Positions 45,251-54,529 are shown, numbered from the stretch's first letter. The stretch: DNA of 56,765 bases from Martelella mediterranea (GCF_021021415.1 NZ_JAINWJ010000024.1:1-56765); one strand, 5' to 3'. Translations and numbers: made by a program. Notes: a model not told the origin generated them from the letters alone.

Positions 45251-45372
45251 CGCTCGGGCCGATCATGCGGTCAAAAAATACCGATCGGCTCCTCGCAGCA
45301 GCGCGCCTCCCGATCGTCAGGTTTCGTGACGCTTCGTGGATATCTGCGGATTTCGCCTCGCCACAAAATAAT

Positions 45373-45399
45373 GAACCCGCCGGACTGGCCGGCGGGTTC
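45373..45399 (-). terminator. Rho-independent terminator of amtB
   Basis: Perfect 11-bp stem GAACCCGCCGG/CCGGCGGGTTC with a 5-base loop, 54 bases after the amtB stop, followed on the minus strand by ATTATTTTG. Confidence 0.82.
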
Positions 45400-45452
45400 T
45401 GCGATGCATCCTGAAATCGTCTGGAGCCGCCGCACGGCGGCCCCGGCTGGGA

Positions 45453-46787
45453 TTACATGAATTCCGGATAGGCTTCGACGCCAACCTCGGACTTGTCGAG
45501 ACCCATCTCTTCTTCCTCAGGCGAAACACGGATGCCCATGATTGCCTTGAGAATGAACCAGATGACGAACGACGCGATGAAGGTGAAGGCGCCGATGGCG
45601 ACGATACCGACAATCTGGGTGCCGAAGGACGTGCCGTCATTGGTCAGCGGTACGATGAACGTGCCCCAGATACCGGCGATCAGGTGAACCGGGATCGCAC
45701 CGACAACATCGTCGATCTTCAGCTTGTCGAGCAGCGGGACGAAGACGACGACGATGACGCCGCCGATACCGCCGATGAACAGGGCCGCCGGAACGGAAGG
45801 CGTCAGCGGTTCGGCCGTGATCGAGACCAGACCGGCCAGCGCGCCGTTCAGCACCATAGTGACGTCGACCCGCTTGTAGACGATCTGCAGCAGGATCATC
45901 GTGACAACGGCGCCGGCCGCAGCGGCCAGGTTGGTGTTGACGAAGATCTTGGAGACATCGCCGGCATCCGCAATCGAGCCGATGGCAAGCTGCGAAGCGC
46001 CGTTGAAGCCGAACCAGCCGAGCCACAGGATGAAGGTACCGAGAACGGCGAGCGGGATGTTGGAGCCCGGCATCGGATGAACCGAGCCGTCAGCGGCATA
46101 TTTGCCCGTACGTGCCCCGAGAACAAGCGCGCCGGCAAGAGCGGCCCAGCCGCCGACCGAGTGAACCAGCGTCGAACCGGCAAAGTCGGAGAAGCCCATT
46201 TCGGAAAGCCAGCCGCCGCCCCACTGCCAGGAACCGGTGATCGGGTAGAGAATACCGGTCAGGATGACGGTAAAGATGATGAACGGCCAGAACTTGATGC
46301 GCTCGGCAACGGTACCGGACACGATCGAGGCGGTCGTGGCGCAGAACACCATCTGGAAGAACCAGTCGGAGGCGACGGAATAGCCGGCAGCGCCGTCATC
46401 CATGCCGGGGCCCGGGAAGACATAGGGGCCGAAAGAGCCCATGAAACCGCCGTCGACGCCGGTATACATCAGGTTATAGCCGGTGAACCAGAACATGATG
46501 CCGCCGACGGAATAAAGGGCGATGTTCTTCAGGCCCTGCATCGAAGCGTTCTTCTTGCGCACCAGGCCCATTTCCAGCATGGCGAAACCTGCAGCCATCC
46601 ACATGACCAGGAAGCCGCCGATGAGGAACAGCAAGGTGTTGAAGATCACGACCGTATCAGCGGCGGGCGCGCCCGAAGCCACTTCAACCACGGCCTCTGC
46701 GGCCTCTTCCTGAGCGAAGGCAGGAAAGGCGGCGGTCGCTGCGGCAAGGGCAGCAAAACCCGCAATATATTTGAGTTTGGAAGACAT
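45453..46787 (-). CDS. amtB: ammonium transporter
   Basis: Trimeric inner-membrane ammonia/ammonium channel. The 444-residue product has a signal peptide (MSSKLKYIAGFAALAAATA, cleaved near AFA), then eleven helices. The twin pore histidines are in TLVHSVGGWAAL and IPVHLIAGIWG; FCATTASIVSGTVAER is also characteristic. A GGGGG ribosome binding site precedes the ATG at 46787. It forms an operon with glnK (22-base gap), so GlnK is expected to block the channel when nitrogen is replete. Transcription probably begins at the sigma-54 promoter before glnK. Confidence 0.96.
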   Translation of the reverse strand: MSSKLKYIAGFAALAAATAAFPAFAQEEAAEAVVEVASGAPAADTVVIFNTLLFLIGGFLVMWMAAGFAMLEMGLVRKKNASMQGLKNIALYSVGGIMFWFTGYNLMYTGVDGGFMGSFGPYVFPGPGMDDGAAGYSVASDWFFQMVFCATTASIVSGTVAERIKFWPFIIFTVILTGILYPITGSWQWGGGWLSEMGFSDFAGSTLVHSVGGWAALAGALVLGARTGKYAADGSVHPMPGSNIPLAVLGTFILWLGWFGFNGASQLAIGSIADAGDVSKIFVNTNLAAAAGAVVTMILLQIVYKRVDVTMVLNGALAGLVSITAEPLTPSVPAALFIGGIGGVIVVVFVPLLDKLKIDDVVGAIPVHLIAGIWGTFIVPLTNDGTSFGTQIVGIVAIGAFTFIASFVIWFILKAIMGIRVSPEEEEMGLDKSEVGVEAYPEFM

Positions 46788-46809
46788 AGACTGATTACCC
46801 CCTGCTGAT

Positions 46810-47166
<357 letters not shown>

Positions 47167-47240
47167 TTACCCGCAGCTTCGAAAAGCCGGTTCTCCTTAC
47201 CGCCCTCGAATAGAAATTCGTCAGCGGCCTATCGCAGACA

Positions 47241-47256
47241 TACAAAGACCGTGCCA
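47241..47256 (-). promoter_or_regulatory. Sigma-54-type promoter of glnK-amtB
   Basis: On the minus strand TGGCAC, five bases, TTGTA: the -24 element is perfect and the -12 element differs from TTGCA by one base. It is 93 bases before the glnK ATG. NtrC/sigma-54 control of glnK-amtB is standard in proteobacteria. I could not recognise NtrC enhancer sites with confidence. Confidence 0.6.
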
Positions 47257-47402
47257 GTTTGGAACTGACGTCACAAATTATTGATATTAATGGGATATTT
47301 TCAGGGATATATGTGCGACGAAATGCCCGCCACAAAGTTGCGGCGATTCCGTGCGTTATTTTTGGCAATTGCCTTTTTTTTATGCAAATGCCGGAATGGG
47401 GA

Positions 47403-47492
47403 TCAGCCGCGCCGCTTCAGGCCGTCAATCAGAAGGCCCAGCATGCGCGCAATATGGGCACTTTCAACCGCTCCGGCGTCGATCGCGCCCGG
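47403..47492 (-). pseudogene. Possible remnant of a TetR-type regulator C-terminus
   Basis: Directly after the tesB stop codon and in its frame, 29 sense codons read PGAIDAGAVESAHIARM followed by LGLLIDGLKRRG and a stop. This helical ending looks like the last helix of TetR/AcrR regulators, but no start or DNA-binding domain is left. It could be chance. Between it and glnK lies AT-rich promoter sequence. Confidence 0.3.
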
Positions 47493-48389
47493 TCACGGCT
47501 TGTTGTAAAACGGCCGCGCGCGATCGCGTATGCGGATCAGGCCTTCCTGGGCGACGGAAGCGACCAGCGTGCCGTCGCGGCTGAAGATGCGGCCATGGGC
47601 AAAGCCCCGACTGCCGCTCGCCGAAGGGCTTTCCTGCGAATAGAGCAGCCAGTCCTCGATATCGAACGGCCGGTGAAACCAGACCGCGTGGTCAAGGCTT
47701 GCCGCCTGGACATGGTCTGAAAAGACCGAGCTCTGATGCGGATAGAGCGTGGCGTCCAGCAGGGTCATGTCCGACATATAGGCCAGAAAGGCCGCCTGAT
47801 AGTCACGCCCGTGCGGCGACGGACCGTTGGCCCGGATCCAGATATTCTGCCGGCCGCCTGGCTTCTTGCGCCAGAGAAAATTTTCGAGATCGACGGGACG
47901 GATCTCGATCGGCCGCTCGCGCATCCAGTAATTGCGCACCGGCGCGGGCGCGTTCTTCGAATCATTGATGATGTCGCTCGAGGCCAGTTCTTCGGGAGAC
48001 GGCACATCCGGCATGGCATCCTGATGCTGAAAGCCTTCCTCTTCCGTTTGAAACGAGGCGGTCATGATGAAAATCGGCTGACCGTGCTGGATCGCGCGCA
48101 CGCTGCGTGTCGAAAAACTCCGTCCATCGCGCAGCCGCTCGACCTGGAAGATGATCGGCACCTCGGTATCGCCGGGACGCATGAAATAGCCGTGGAGCGA
48201 GTGGACGAGATGCCCTTCGGGAGCCGTTCTCTGGGTCGCCACCAACGACTGGGCAACGACCTGACCGCCAAAGACGCGCTGCCAGGTGGTGGCAGGGCTC
48301 TGGCCGCGATAGAGGTTCTCCTCGAGCCGCTCGAGATCGAGAAGAGCGGCGAGCGCCTTGCCGCCGTGGTCATTACCGGGCTGTGACAT
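47493..48389 (-). CDS. tesB: acyl-CoA thioesterase II
   Basis: A 298-residue double hot-dog thioesterase hydrolysing acyl-CoA to free acid. Family motifs: LYRGQSPATTWQRVFGGQVVAQ, LHGYFMRPGD and the second-half RRPFDIEDWLLY-like HRPFDIEDWLLY with SQESPSASGSRGFAHGR. The Asp/Gln/Thr catalytic set is expected (D in LLDATLYP, Q in FGGQVV). The frame is open far upstream antisense to the hydroxylase, so the start ATG 48389 was chosen by homology, with AGGGA ten bases before. It is divergent from the hydroxylase gene. Confidence 0.95.
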   Translation of the reverse strand: MSQPGNDHGGKALAALLDLERLEENLYRGQSPATTWQRVFGGQVVAQSLVATQRTAPEGHLVHSLHGYFMRPGDTEVPIIFQVERLRDGRSFSTRSVRAIQHGQPIFIMTASFQTEEEGFQHQDAMPDVPSPEELASSDIINDSKNAPAPVRNYWMRERPIEIRPVDLENFLWRKKPGGRQNIWIRANGPSPHGRDYQAAFLAYMSDMTLLDATLYPHQSSVFSDHVQAASLDHAVWFHRPFDIEDWLLYSQESPSASGSRGFAHGRIFSRDGTLVASVAQEGLIRIRDRARPFYNKP

Positions 48390-48461
48390 TTGAACGCGGT
48401 CCCTATATATCCCATGAGTATCGCAATGGCCTATAACAGCTTTGCTGAGAAGGAGCGAGAT

Positions 48462-49703
48462 ATGGCGAGACGCAGGAAGGATCGGGACATGAAGGATATC
48501 GTCATCGTAGGCGGCGGCTATGTCGGGCTCTCGGTCGCGGTCGCGGTCAAGAAAGCGGCGCCCCATCTCGAGATCGAGCTGATGGAGGCGGCCCCGGAAC
48601 ATGTGTGGGAAAAGGACGAGCGCGCCTCGGCCATTATCGCAGCCGCGATCAACATGCTGAAAACGCTGGACCTGTGGGACGAGATCAAGGACCACGCCCA
48701 GCCGATCAACGAGATGATCGTGACCGATTCGGAGACCGGCGAACCGGTCAAGCCGGTGTTCCTCACCTTCGGCGAACGCGGTGAGGCGAGCGACCCCTTC
48801 GCCTACATGATCCCGAATGTCGCCATGGTCAGGGCGTTGCGCCGCGCGGCAGACACGCTCGGCATCACGATCCGCCACGACGCCGCCGTAACCGATTTTT
48901 CGGCCGAGGGCGGCCATGCGAAACTCACCCTTGCCGACGGCGAGGAGATCGCGACGCGGCTGGTGGTTGCCTGCGACGGCGTGCGCTCGAGGCTGCGCGA
49001 CATGGCCGGCATCAAGACGGTCAAATTCGACTATGGCCAGTCCGGCATCGTCACCACCGTCGCCCATGAGCGCCCGCATAACGGCCGGGCGGAAGAGCAT
49101 TTCCTGCCGGCGGGCCCCTTCGCCATTCTGCCGCTCACCGGCAACCGCTCCTCGCTGGTCTGGACAGAGCGCACGGAAGACGCCCAACGTCTCGTCGACA
49201 GCGACGACATGGTGTTCGAGGCCGAGCTGGAGCGCCGCTTCGGGCATCATCTCGGCAAACTCACGCTGGCCGGCGGCAGGCGCGCCTTCCCGCTGGGCCT
49301 CACGCTGTCGCGCTCGTTCATCGCGCCGCGGCTGGCGCTGGCAGGCGACGCAGCCCACGGCATCCATCCGATTTCGGGCCAGGGTCTCAATCTCGGCTTC
49401 AAGGATGTCGCGGCCCTTGCCCAGACCATCGTCGAGGCGGATCGCAATGGCCTCGATATCGGCGCGCTCGACACGCTGGAGCGCTATCAGCGCTGGCGGC
49501 GGTTCGACACGGTGCGCATGGGCATGACCACCGATGTGCTGAACCGGCTGTTTTCCAACGATATCGGCCCGTTGCGCATGGCGCGCGATTTCGGCCTCGG
49601 CGTGGTCGATCGCATGCCCCGGCTGAAGCGCTATTTCATCGAGGAAGCCTCGGGCCGGACGGCTCGAGACCTGCCGAAGCTGCTGGCGGGCGAACCGCTC
49701 TGA
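48462..49703 (+). CDS. FAD-dependent ubiquinone-biosynthesis-type hydroxylase (UbiH family)
   Basis: A 413-residue flavin monooxygenase of the UbiH/COQ6 family, which hydroxylates the ubiquinone ring. The N-terminal FAD motif is IVIVGGGYVGLSVAV, the middle has VACDGVRSRLRD, and the second FAD motif is LAGDAAHGIHPISGQGLNLG. Several ubiquinone hydroxylases exist in alphaproteobacteria (UbiH, UbiF, UbiL, UbiM), and I cannot tell which carbon this one modifies. ATG 48462 has AAGGAG six bases upstream, better than the earlier ATGs. Divergent from tesB. Confidence 0.9.
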   Translation: MARRRKDRDMKDIVIVGGGYVGLSVAVAVKKAAPHLEIELMEAAPEHVWEKDERASAIIAAAINMLKTLDLWDEIKDHAQPINEMIVTDSETGEPVKPVFLTFGERGEASDPFAYMIPNVAMVRALRRAADTLGITIRHDAAVTDFSAEGGHAKLTLADGEEIATRLVVACDGVRSRLRDMAGIKTVKFDYGQSGIVTTVAHERPHNGRAEEHFLPAGPFAILPLTGNRSSLVWTERTEDAQRLVDSDDMVFEAELERRFGHHLGKLTLAGGRRAFPLGLTLSRSFIAPRLALAGDAAHGIHPISGQGLNLGFKDVAALAQTIVEADRNGLDIGALDTLERYQRWRRFDTVRMGMTTDVLNRLFSNDIGPLRMARDFGLGVVDRMPRLKRYFIEEASGRTARDLPKLLAGEPL

Positions 49704-49758
49704 GCGCGCCTTCAGCCATAGTATTGATTGTACCAAGCAAAGGCGCTAACAGCGTGGC

Positions 49759-50751
49759 ATGGCGGATGTGAATGAAAATGCTTTGGGCGAGGCGGCCCTT
49801 TCGGGGCTGAGGACGCTTGAGTTTGAACGCAAGGGACTGGAGGCCCTGTCGGCGGCGCTCGGCAACGGGCTGGCCGAGCCGTTCGAAAAGGCCGTGGCGC
49901 TGCTCAGGCAGACGGCGGGGCATGTGATCGTCTCGGGGGTCGGCAAGAGCGGCCATGTCGGCACCAAGATCGCCGCCACCTTCGCCTCCACCGGCACGCC
50001 GGCCTTCTTCGTGCATCCCGCCGAAGCCAATCACGGCGACATGGGCATGATTTCCCAGAAGGATGCCGTGCTCGCCTTGTCATGGAGCGGGGAAAGCAGC
50101 GAGCTGACTGCCCTGGTCGCCTATACGCGGCGTTTTGCCATTCCGTTGATCGCGATCACCTCGGGCCGCCAATCCTCGCTGGCGCTGGCAGCGGATATCG
50201 TGCTCGACCTGCCGAAGGCGGAAGAGGCCTGTCCGCACGGGCTTGCGCCCACGACCTCCACCACGATGCAGCTCGCGCTGGGCGATGCGCTGGCGATCGC
50301 GCTTCTGGAGGCGCGCGGCTTTTCCGCGGTCGATTTCAAGATCTATCATCCGGGCGGCAAGCTCGGCGCGCTGCTCTCCCATGTCGCCGATATCATGCAT
50401 GTCGGGGATGAGGTGCCGCTGGTGCCCGCGGGCACGCCGCTGCCGGAGGCGATCATGGTGCTGTCGCAGCGCCGTTTCGGCTGCGTCGGCGTGCTGACGG
50501 AGGATGGACGACTCGCCGGCATCATCACCGATGGCGATCTCGCCCGCAATCTTGCCCGCGACATGAGCAAGCTCGCGGTGGAAGACGTGATGACCGCGGC
50601 GCCGAAGACGGTCGGAAAGACCATGCTGGTCTCCGCCGCCATGGCGCTTTTGCAAAAGCACAATATTTCCGCGCTGATGGTGGTCGACGACAACAACCGC
50701 CCGCTCGGCATCGTCCACTTCCACGATTTCCTGCGGATCGGCGCGGCCTGA
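49759..50751 (+). CDS. kdsD: arabinose-5-phosphate isomerase (KpsF/GutQ family)
   Basis: Isomerises ribulose-5-phosphate to arabinose-5-phosphate, the first step to Kdo for lipopolysaccharide. The 330-residue product has an N-terminal SIS domain (VIVSGVGKSGHVGTKIAATF, LSWSGESSEL, APTTSTTMQLALGDALA) and two C-terminal CBS domains (VADIMHVGDEVPLV and AMALLQKHNISALMVVD). Length equals E. coli KdsD (328). It is 55 bases after the hydroxylase gene, same strand, and convergent with dsbB. Confidence 0.94.
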   Translation: MADVNENALGEAALSGLRTLEFERKGLEALSAALGNGLAEPFEKAVALLRQTAGHVIVSGVGKSGHVGTKIAATFASTGTPAFFVHPAEANHGDMGMISQKDAVLALSWSGESSELTALVAYTRRFAIPLIAITSGRQSSLALAADIVLDLPKAEEACPHGLAPTTSTTMQLALGDALAIALLEARGFSAVDFKIYHPGGKLGALLSHVADIMHVGDEVPLVPAGTPLPEAIMVLSQRRFGCVGVLTEDGRLAGIITDGDLARNLARDMSKLAVEDVMTAAPKTVGKTMLVSAAMALLQKHNISALMVVDDNNRPLGIVHFHDFLRIGAA

Positions 50752-50766
50752 GTCAATCTGCCCGGC

Positions 50767-51270
50767 TTATTTCCCGCGTGCGCCCCAGAGCGCGATTGCC
50801 GCGATCGCCAGGCTTGCGACCACGTTCCAGCCAGCGAAGGACAGGCCGAGCACGCGCAGCGCCGCCTCGTCGCATTTCGGGCCGGTGACGCTGTTGAGAT
50901 CGCCGAGCAGGTCCATGGCGTTCGTGGTGACACCGGCCATCGAGCCTGAGCAATCGGACGGCCCGGCCCACCAGTGCCATTCAACGCCGGCGTGATAGAC
51001 GCCCATGACCATGCCCCAGACCATCAGCGCGGCAATGACGAGGAGCGCCAGCCGCGCGACAAGGCGCGGCATGCCGAAGCGCCAGGCAAGAAGGCCGAGA
51101 ATGCCGACCGGCACGCCGATATAATAGGGGTTGCGCTCCAGAAGGCAGAGATGGCAGGGAATGTAACCGCCGAGATGCTCGAAGCCGAGCGCCGTCCCGA
51201 CCGTGACGGCCATGGCGAGCGTCGACAGCGTCAGGCTGATCGGAATGCGGGAGAAAGAACGCGCGGACAT
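50767..51270 (-). CDS. disulfide bond formation protein B
   Basis: A 167-residue inner-membrane DsbB-type protein that reoxidises DsbA using quinone. The four catalytic cysteines are present: C39/C42 in IPCHLCLLER and C107/C133 in DCSGS and KCDE. Four helices surround them. It is convergent with kdsD (15-base gap). The next gene upstream, the YqaA-type protein, is on the same strand. Confidence 0.9.
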   Translation of the reverse strand: MSARSFSRIPISLTLSTLAMAVTVGTALGFEHLGGYIPCHLCLLERNPYYIGVPVGILGLLAWRFGMPRLVARLALLVIAALMVWGMVMGVYHAGVEWHWWAGPSDCSGSMAGVTTNAMDLLGDLNSVTGPKCDEAALRVLGLSFAGWNVVASLAIAAIALWGARGK

Positions 51271-51309
51271 ATAACCCTCTTGAAGCGCGCCGCAAGCGCG
51301 CGAAATGCT

Positions 51310-51891
51310 CTAGAACACATATTTGACCAGATAGAACCCGCCCGCCAGAAGAACGACGAATAGGGTGAAAAGAAGACCGAGATATTTCTCGATGAAATCA
51401 CGGATCGGCGGGCCGTAACGATTGAGCAGCCAGGCGATCAGAAAGAACCGGAACGACCGCCCGATCACGCTGACCAGAAGGAAGATGCCGAAGTTGAGGC
51501 CCGTGGCGCCGGAAAACAGCGTCAGCACCTTGTAGGGGAAGGGCGTGATGGCGGCAAAAAGCACGCCCCAGCCGCCCCATGTGTTGTACCATTCGGCCAC
51601 CCGGTCGAACGAATCCTGCTTGCCGTAGAAATCGAGGATCGGGCGGGCAACCTGCTCGAACAGGAACATGCCGATCAGATAGCCGGCGATCGCGCCGAGT
51701 ATCGATGCCAGCGTGCAAATCAGCGCGATCCGGAACCACTTTGCCGGCCGGGCGATCACCATCGGGATCAACAGCACATCCGGCGGGATCGGAAAGAACG
51801 AGCTTTCGGCGAATGATATCCCGAAAAGAACGCGTTCGGCATTGCGATTGGCGGCAAGCGAAAGCGTCCAGTTGTAAAGTCTGCGCAGCAT
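51310..51891 (-). CDS. YqaA-type SNARE-associated/VTT-domain membrane protein
   Basis: A 193-residue membrane protein of the YqaA subgroup of the DedA/VTT superfamily. It shows FAESSFFPIPPDVLLIPM and the glycine-rich GAIAGYLIGMFLFEQ, followed by FAAITPFPYKVLTLFSGA. DedA/VTT relatives act in lipid scrambling and membrane maintenance; the YqaA role is not known. The start at 51891 has only a weak ribosome binding site; an open extension of 21 codons is not preferred. Followed downstream by dsbB (39-base gap). Confidence 0.88.
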   Translation of the reverse strand: MLRRLYNWTLSLAANRNAERVLFGISFAESSFFPIPPDVLLIPMVIARPAKWFRIALICTLASILGAIAGYLIGMFLFEQVARPILDFYGKQDSFDRVAEWYNTWGGWGVLFAAITPFPYKVLTLFSGATGLNFGIFLLVSVIGRSFRFFLIAWLLNRYGPPIRDFIEKYLGLLFTLFVVLLAGGFYLVKYVF

Positions 51892-52062
51892 GGAACGTCC
51901 GGGGTTGATTTGCGTCGCCGGAGAATGCTGTCTCCGGCCCGCCATGTCCATCACTCAAGAGCCGCATGGCTCAAATTTGTGCATGCCCGGCGTCAGAAGC
52001 GTGTTGACGCCCGGCCCGATCTCCTTATATTCCGCCATGCCTGCCTTCAGACGAGGCAAAGG

Positions 52063-52147
52063 GCCCCTTTGGCGGAACTGGTAGACGCGCCTGACTCAAA
52101 ATCAGGTTCCGAAAGGAGTGCTGGTTCGATTCCGGCAAGGGGCACCA
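52063..52147 (+). tRNA. tRNA-Leu (anticodon CAA)
   Basis: 85 bases with encoded CCA. Acceptor stem GCCCCTT pairs with AAGGGGC before discriminator A and CCA. The anticodon arm CTGA-CTCAAAA-TCAG gives CAA (reads UUG), the variable arm is long as expected for leucine, and the T-arm has GGTTCGATTCC. Confidence 0.96.
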
Positions 52148-52203
52148 TCTTTCCCGCACATCGCTAATTCGAAACGCGGCACCAATCGGTCCCGCGCAGC
52201 GGC

Positions 52204-53928
52204 TCACTCGCCCTTCTTTTCCGCCAGCCGCGCGCGGCGGGTGCGGCGCCAGCGGGAGCGGCGCGGCGCTGTCCGCTTGGTGGGGTTCGGGAAGGTGATC
52301 TCGATCTTCAGGCCATCCTCGCCGTACTGGCGGTCGATCGTGCCGTTCAGCTCGCCGATGATGTTGGCGTCGATCAGGCGGGTGCCGAAGCCCTTGCGTT
52401 CCGGGGGCGCGACGGGTCCTGCGCCGGTTTCCTCCCAGATCAGCTTCAGCTTGCGCTCGGCGCCTGTGCCCTGAAAGCTCCACGAGACCTTCAGTCCCGC
52501 GCCGTCGCCCGACATGCCGCCATATTTGAGCGCGTTGGTGGCCAGTTCATGGAAGGTGAGGCTGAAGGCCTGGGTCGCCTTCTCGTCGATCTCCGCACTC
52601 GGGCCGTAGACCTCGTAATGCGATTCGCCATTGCCGAACACCTGTTCCAGTTCCTTGTTCAGCAACTCCTTCAGGTCGGCGCGCTGCCAGCGCGAACGGG
52701 TCAGCACGTCCTGCGCCGTCGACATGGCCTGAAGTCGGGCGGAATAGGATTCCACGAACTGCTCGAGATTTTCCGAATGGTGGGCCGTCTGGCGGGCGAT
52801 CGCGAGCATGCGGGCAATCGAATTCTTGATCCGGTGCTTCATCTCCTGCAGCATCAGCTCGCGCTCCTGCAGGGATTTCTCGGTTACGCGCTGAACCTCG
52901 CGGGCCGCGGCCAGCGCCTTGATCTGCCACTGCGCGGCAAGGGCGAGGGCAACCGCCAGAAGCAGCGCCACGCAGCCGACGACAAAGGGCGTGATATCGA
53001 AGGCGGCCTTTTCGAATGCCGCGCTCGGCGTCATCTCCAGCACCCACGTCCTGCCGGCAATATCGACCTCGCGGGACGAGGTGAGCGCGCTACGCTCCAA
53101 AGCGGCATCATAGGTCGCGGATTCGAACAAGGGAATTTCGGGCGCATCCTTGTCGTAGGCGTGGATGGCCACGGGCAGCGCCGGCGAGGCGTTCATAACC
53201 GCGCGATAGAGATCGCCGGCGCGAAACGGCGCATAGATAAACCCGGAAAGCGGCAGATTGCCGTCCGCATTGTTCTCGCCGCGATCCATCTTGAACGGCA
53301 AATAGAGCAGAAAGCCGGCCTGCTTGTCTTCGGTGATTTCCTGCACCAGCTCCACCGGCCCGCTGGCGCGCGGCGTATCGGTGGCAAAGGCCTTGGCCAT
53401 GGCGTCGCGGCGCACGGGTTCGCTGTACATGTCGTAGCCGATGGCGGCGCGGTTGCGCTCATTGTCCGGTTCGATCATCACGATCGCGGCGCGGTAGTCC
53501 TGGTCGGTCTCGGGCCATATCGGGTGGTTCTCGCCATAGGCGCGGCTGATCATGTCCTCGGCGCGGCCCTCGTTCCCGGCATAGACCATCCGGGCAAAGC
53601 CGATGCCCTGGATGCCGTCATAGCGCCCTTCGGTATCCAGACCGCCGACATAGGTGCGGAAAGCAGGACGGTCGATATTGCCGTCCGTCGCCTCGAAAAA
53701 CGCCTTGGTCGCCTCCAGGAGCGACATGTGCTGATAGAAACGGTTGACGATCCGGTCAGTGGCGTCGCCCGCCACGACCTCGAACTTGGCGCGGCGCTCG
53801 ACCTCGGACGCCCGGTAGATCGAAAACGACATGCCGATGCCGATAATGGCGACCACCAGAAACACCAGCGCGGGAAGGATGCGGCTGATGGTCGAAACAG
53901 TGCCGTTGTCTGCCTTGTCGAATCGCAT
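52204..53928 (-). CDS. CHASE-domain HWE-family sensor histidine kinase
   Basis: A 574-residue sensor kinase. Helix 1 at ~18-37, a periplasmic CHASE domain (~75-300), helix 2 at ~314-333, then a helical linker, and an HWE-type kinase with H365 in EMKHRIKNSIARM, N-box HELATNALKYG and the W-E of LIWEETGAG. It ends in a basic tail (RRSRWRRTRRARLAEKKGE). HWE/HisKA2 kinases phosphorylate PhyR in other alphaproteobacteria; its place beside csbD-phyR-nepR-ecfG makes it the likely stress sensor of this locus. The CHASE ligand is unknown. The gene starts 277 bases from csbD, on the other strand. Confidence 0.92.
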   Translation of the reverse strand: MRFDKADNGTVSTISRILPALVFLVVAIIGIGMSFSIYRASEVERRAKFEVVAGDATDRIVNRFYQHMSLLEATKAFFEATDGNIDRPAFRTYVGGLDTEGRYDGIQGIGFARMVYAGNEGRAEDMISRAYGENHPIWPETDQDYRAAIVMIEPDNERNRAAIGYDMYSEPVRRDAMAKAFATDTPRASGPVELVQEITEDKQAGFLLYLPFKMDRGENNADGNLPLSGFIYAPFRAGDLYRAVMNASPALPVAIHAYDKDAPEIPLFESATYDAALERSALTSSREVDIAGRTWVLEMTPSAAFEKAAFDITPFVVGCVALLLAVALALAAQWQIKALAAAREVQRVTEKSLQERELMLQEMKHRIKNSIARMLAIARQTAHHSENLEQFVESYSARLQAMSTAQDVLTRSRWQRADLKELLNKELEQVFGNGESHYEVYGPSAEIDEKATQAFSLTFHELATNALKYGGMSGDGAGLKVSWSFQGTGAERKLKLIWEETGAGPVAPPERKGFGTRLIDANIIGELNGTIDRQYGEDGLKIEITFPNPTKRTAPRRSRWRRTRRARLAEKKGE

Positions 53929-54140
53929 GTCTTCTTCACAGCCCGACCGGCTTACGGCCGGCCAATTTCACCCATACGCGCCAGGAAAGTGAAACGACTT
54001 CGGTTGTTTGCGTAAATGTGCCGAAAGAAGCACGTGACCGATGAAGCATTTGTTTCATTTTGCTTGTGCGCACCGGCACTCAGTGCCTGCTTCCGTACAT
54101 TCCTAATTTTCGAAGGGTTGTCAATCTTCGTGCGAGGGAT

Positions 54141-54166
54141 GGAACACCCCGAACGGGTGACGCGTT
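54141..54166 (+). promoter_or_regulatory. Perfect EcfG-type promoter of csbD
   Basis: GGAAC (54141-54145), 17 bases, CGTT (54163-54166), about 40 bases before the csbD ATG. Exact consensus for the general stress sigma factor. Confidence 0.8.
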
Positions 54167-54205
54167 TACCGGACATAGAAAAGCTAAGCTGAAAGGAGCA
54201 GGCTT

Positions 54206-54406
54206 ATGAATTGGGACCGTATCGAAGGCAACTGGAAGCAGTTCACCGGCGAAGTGCAGGCCCGTTGGGGCAAGCTGACCAATGACGACCTCGATGTCGT
54301 TGCCGGCAACCGCGAAAAACTCGTGGGCAAGATTCAGGAGCGCTACGGCAAGGAGCGCGACGAGGCCGAACGCGACGTCGATAACTGGATGAACAGTTCA
54401 AACTGA
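54206..54406 (+). CDS. CsbD family stress-response protein
   Basis: A 66-residue hydrophilic CsbD-like protein, begins MNWDRIEGNWKQFTGEVQARWG, with repeated aromatic/acidic helix patterns. CsbD-type proteins are strongly stress-induced but their molecular function is not known. GAAAGGAGCAGGCTT precedes the ATG. Its EcfG promoter and U-rich terminator make it a clean single-gene unit. Confidence 0.92.
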   Translation: MNWDRIEGNWKQFTGEVQARWGKLTNDDLDVVAGNREKLVGKIQERYGKERDEAERDVDNWMNSSN

Positions 54407-54427
54407 TAACGTGACTGAAAAGTTTTC

Positions 54428-54461
54428 GGGCGGGAGCGCTGAAGCGCTCCCGCCCTTTTTT
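54428..54461 (+). terminator. Rho-independent terminator of csbD
   Basis: Perfect 12-bp stem GGGCGGGAGCGC/GCGCTCCCGCCC with a TGAA loop and a TTTTTTCTG tail. Confidence 0.95.
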
Positions 54462-54474
54462 CTGTCCGGAAAAG

Positions 54475-54506
54475 ACAACAAAAAACGGACCGCCATCAGG
54501 CGGCCC
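54475..54506 (-). terminator. Rho-independent terminator of the DUF1328 gene
   Basis: An 8-bp stem with one G-T pair (GGGCCGCC/GGCGGTCC on the minus strand) and TGAT loop, followed by GTTTTTTGTTG. It lies 24 bases past the DUF1328 stop and points toward csbD's terminator. Confidence 0.82.
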
Positions 54507-54529
54507 GCTTTGGGGAGGAAACTCTGTTG

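Noticed and set aside
45191-45460. 89-codon plus-strand frame between the small membrane protein and amtB
   Set aside because: It crosses the amtB terminator and has biased composition with no motif.
48390-49736. Upstream extension of tesB antisense to the hydroxylase gene
   Set aside because: It lacks any domain, and TesB homology starts exactly at 48389.
51893-51917. GGAAC-N16-CGTC on the plus strand before the tRNA gene
   Set aside because: One mismatch in the -10 and no protein gene downstream; likely chance.
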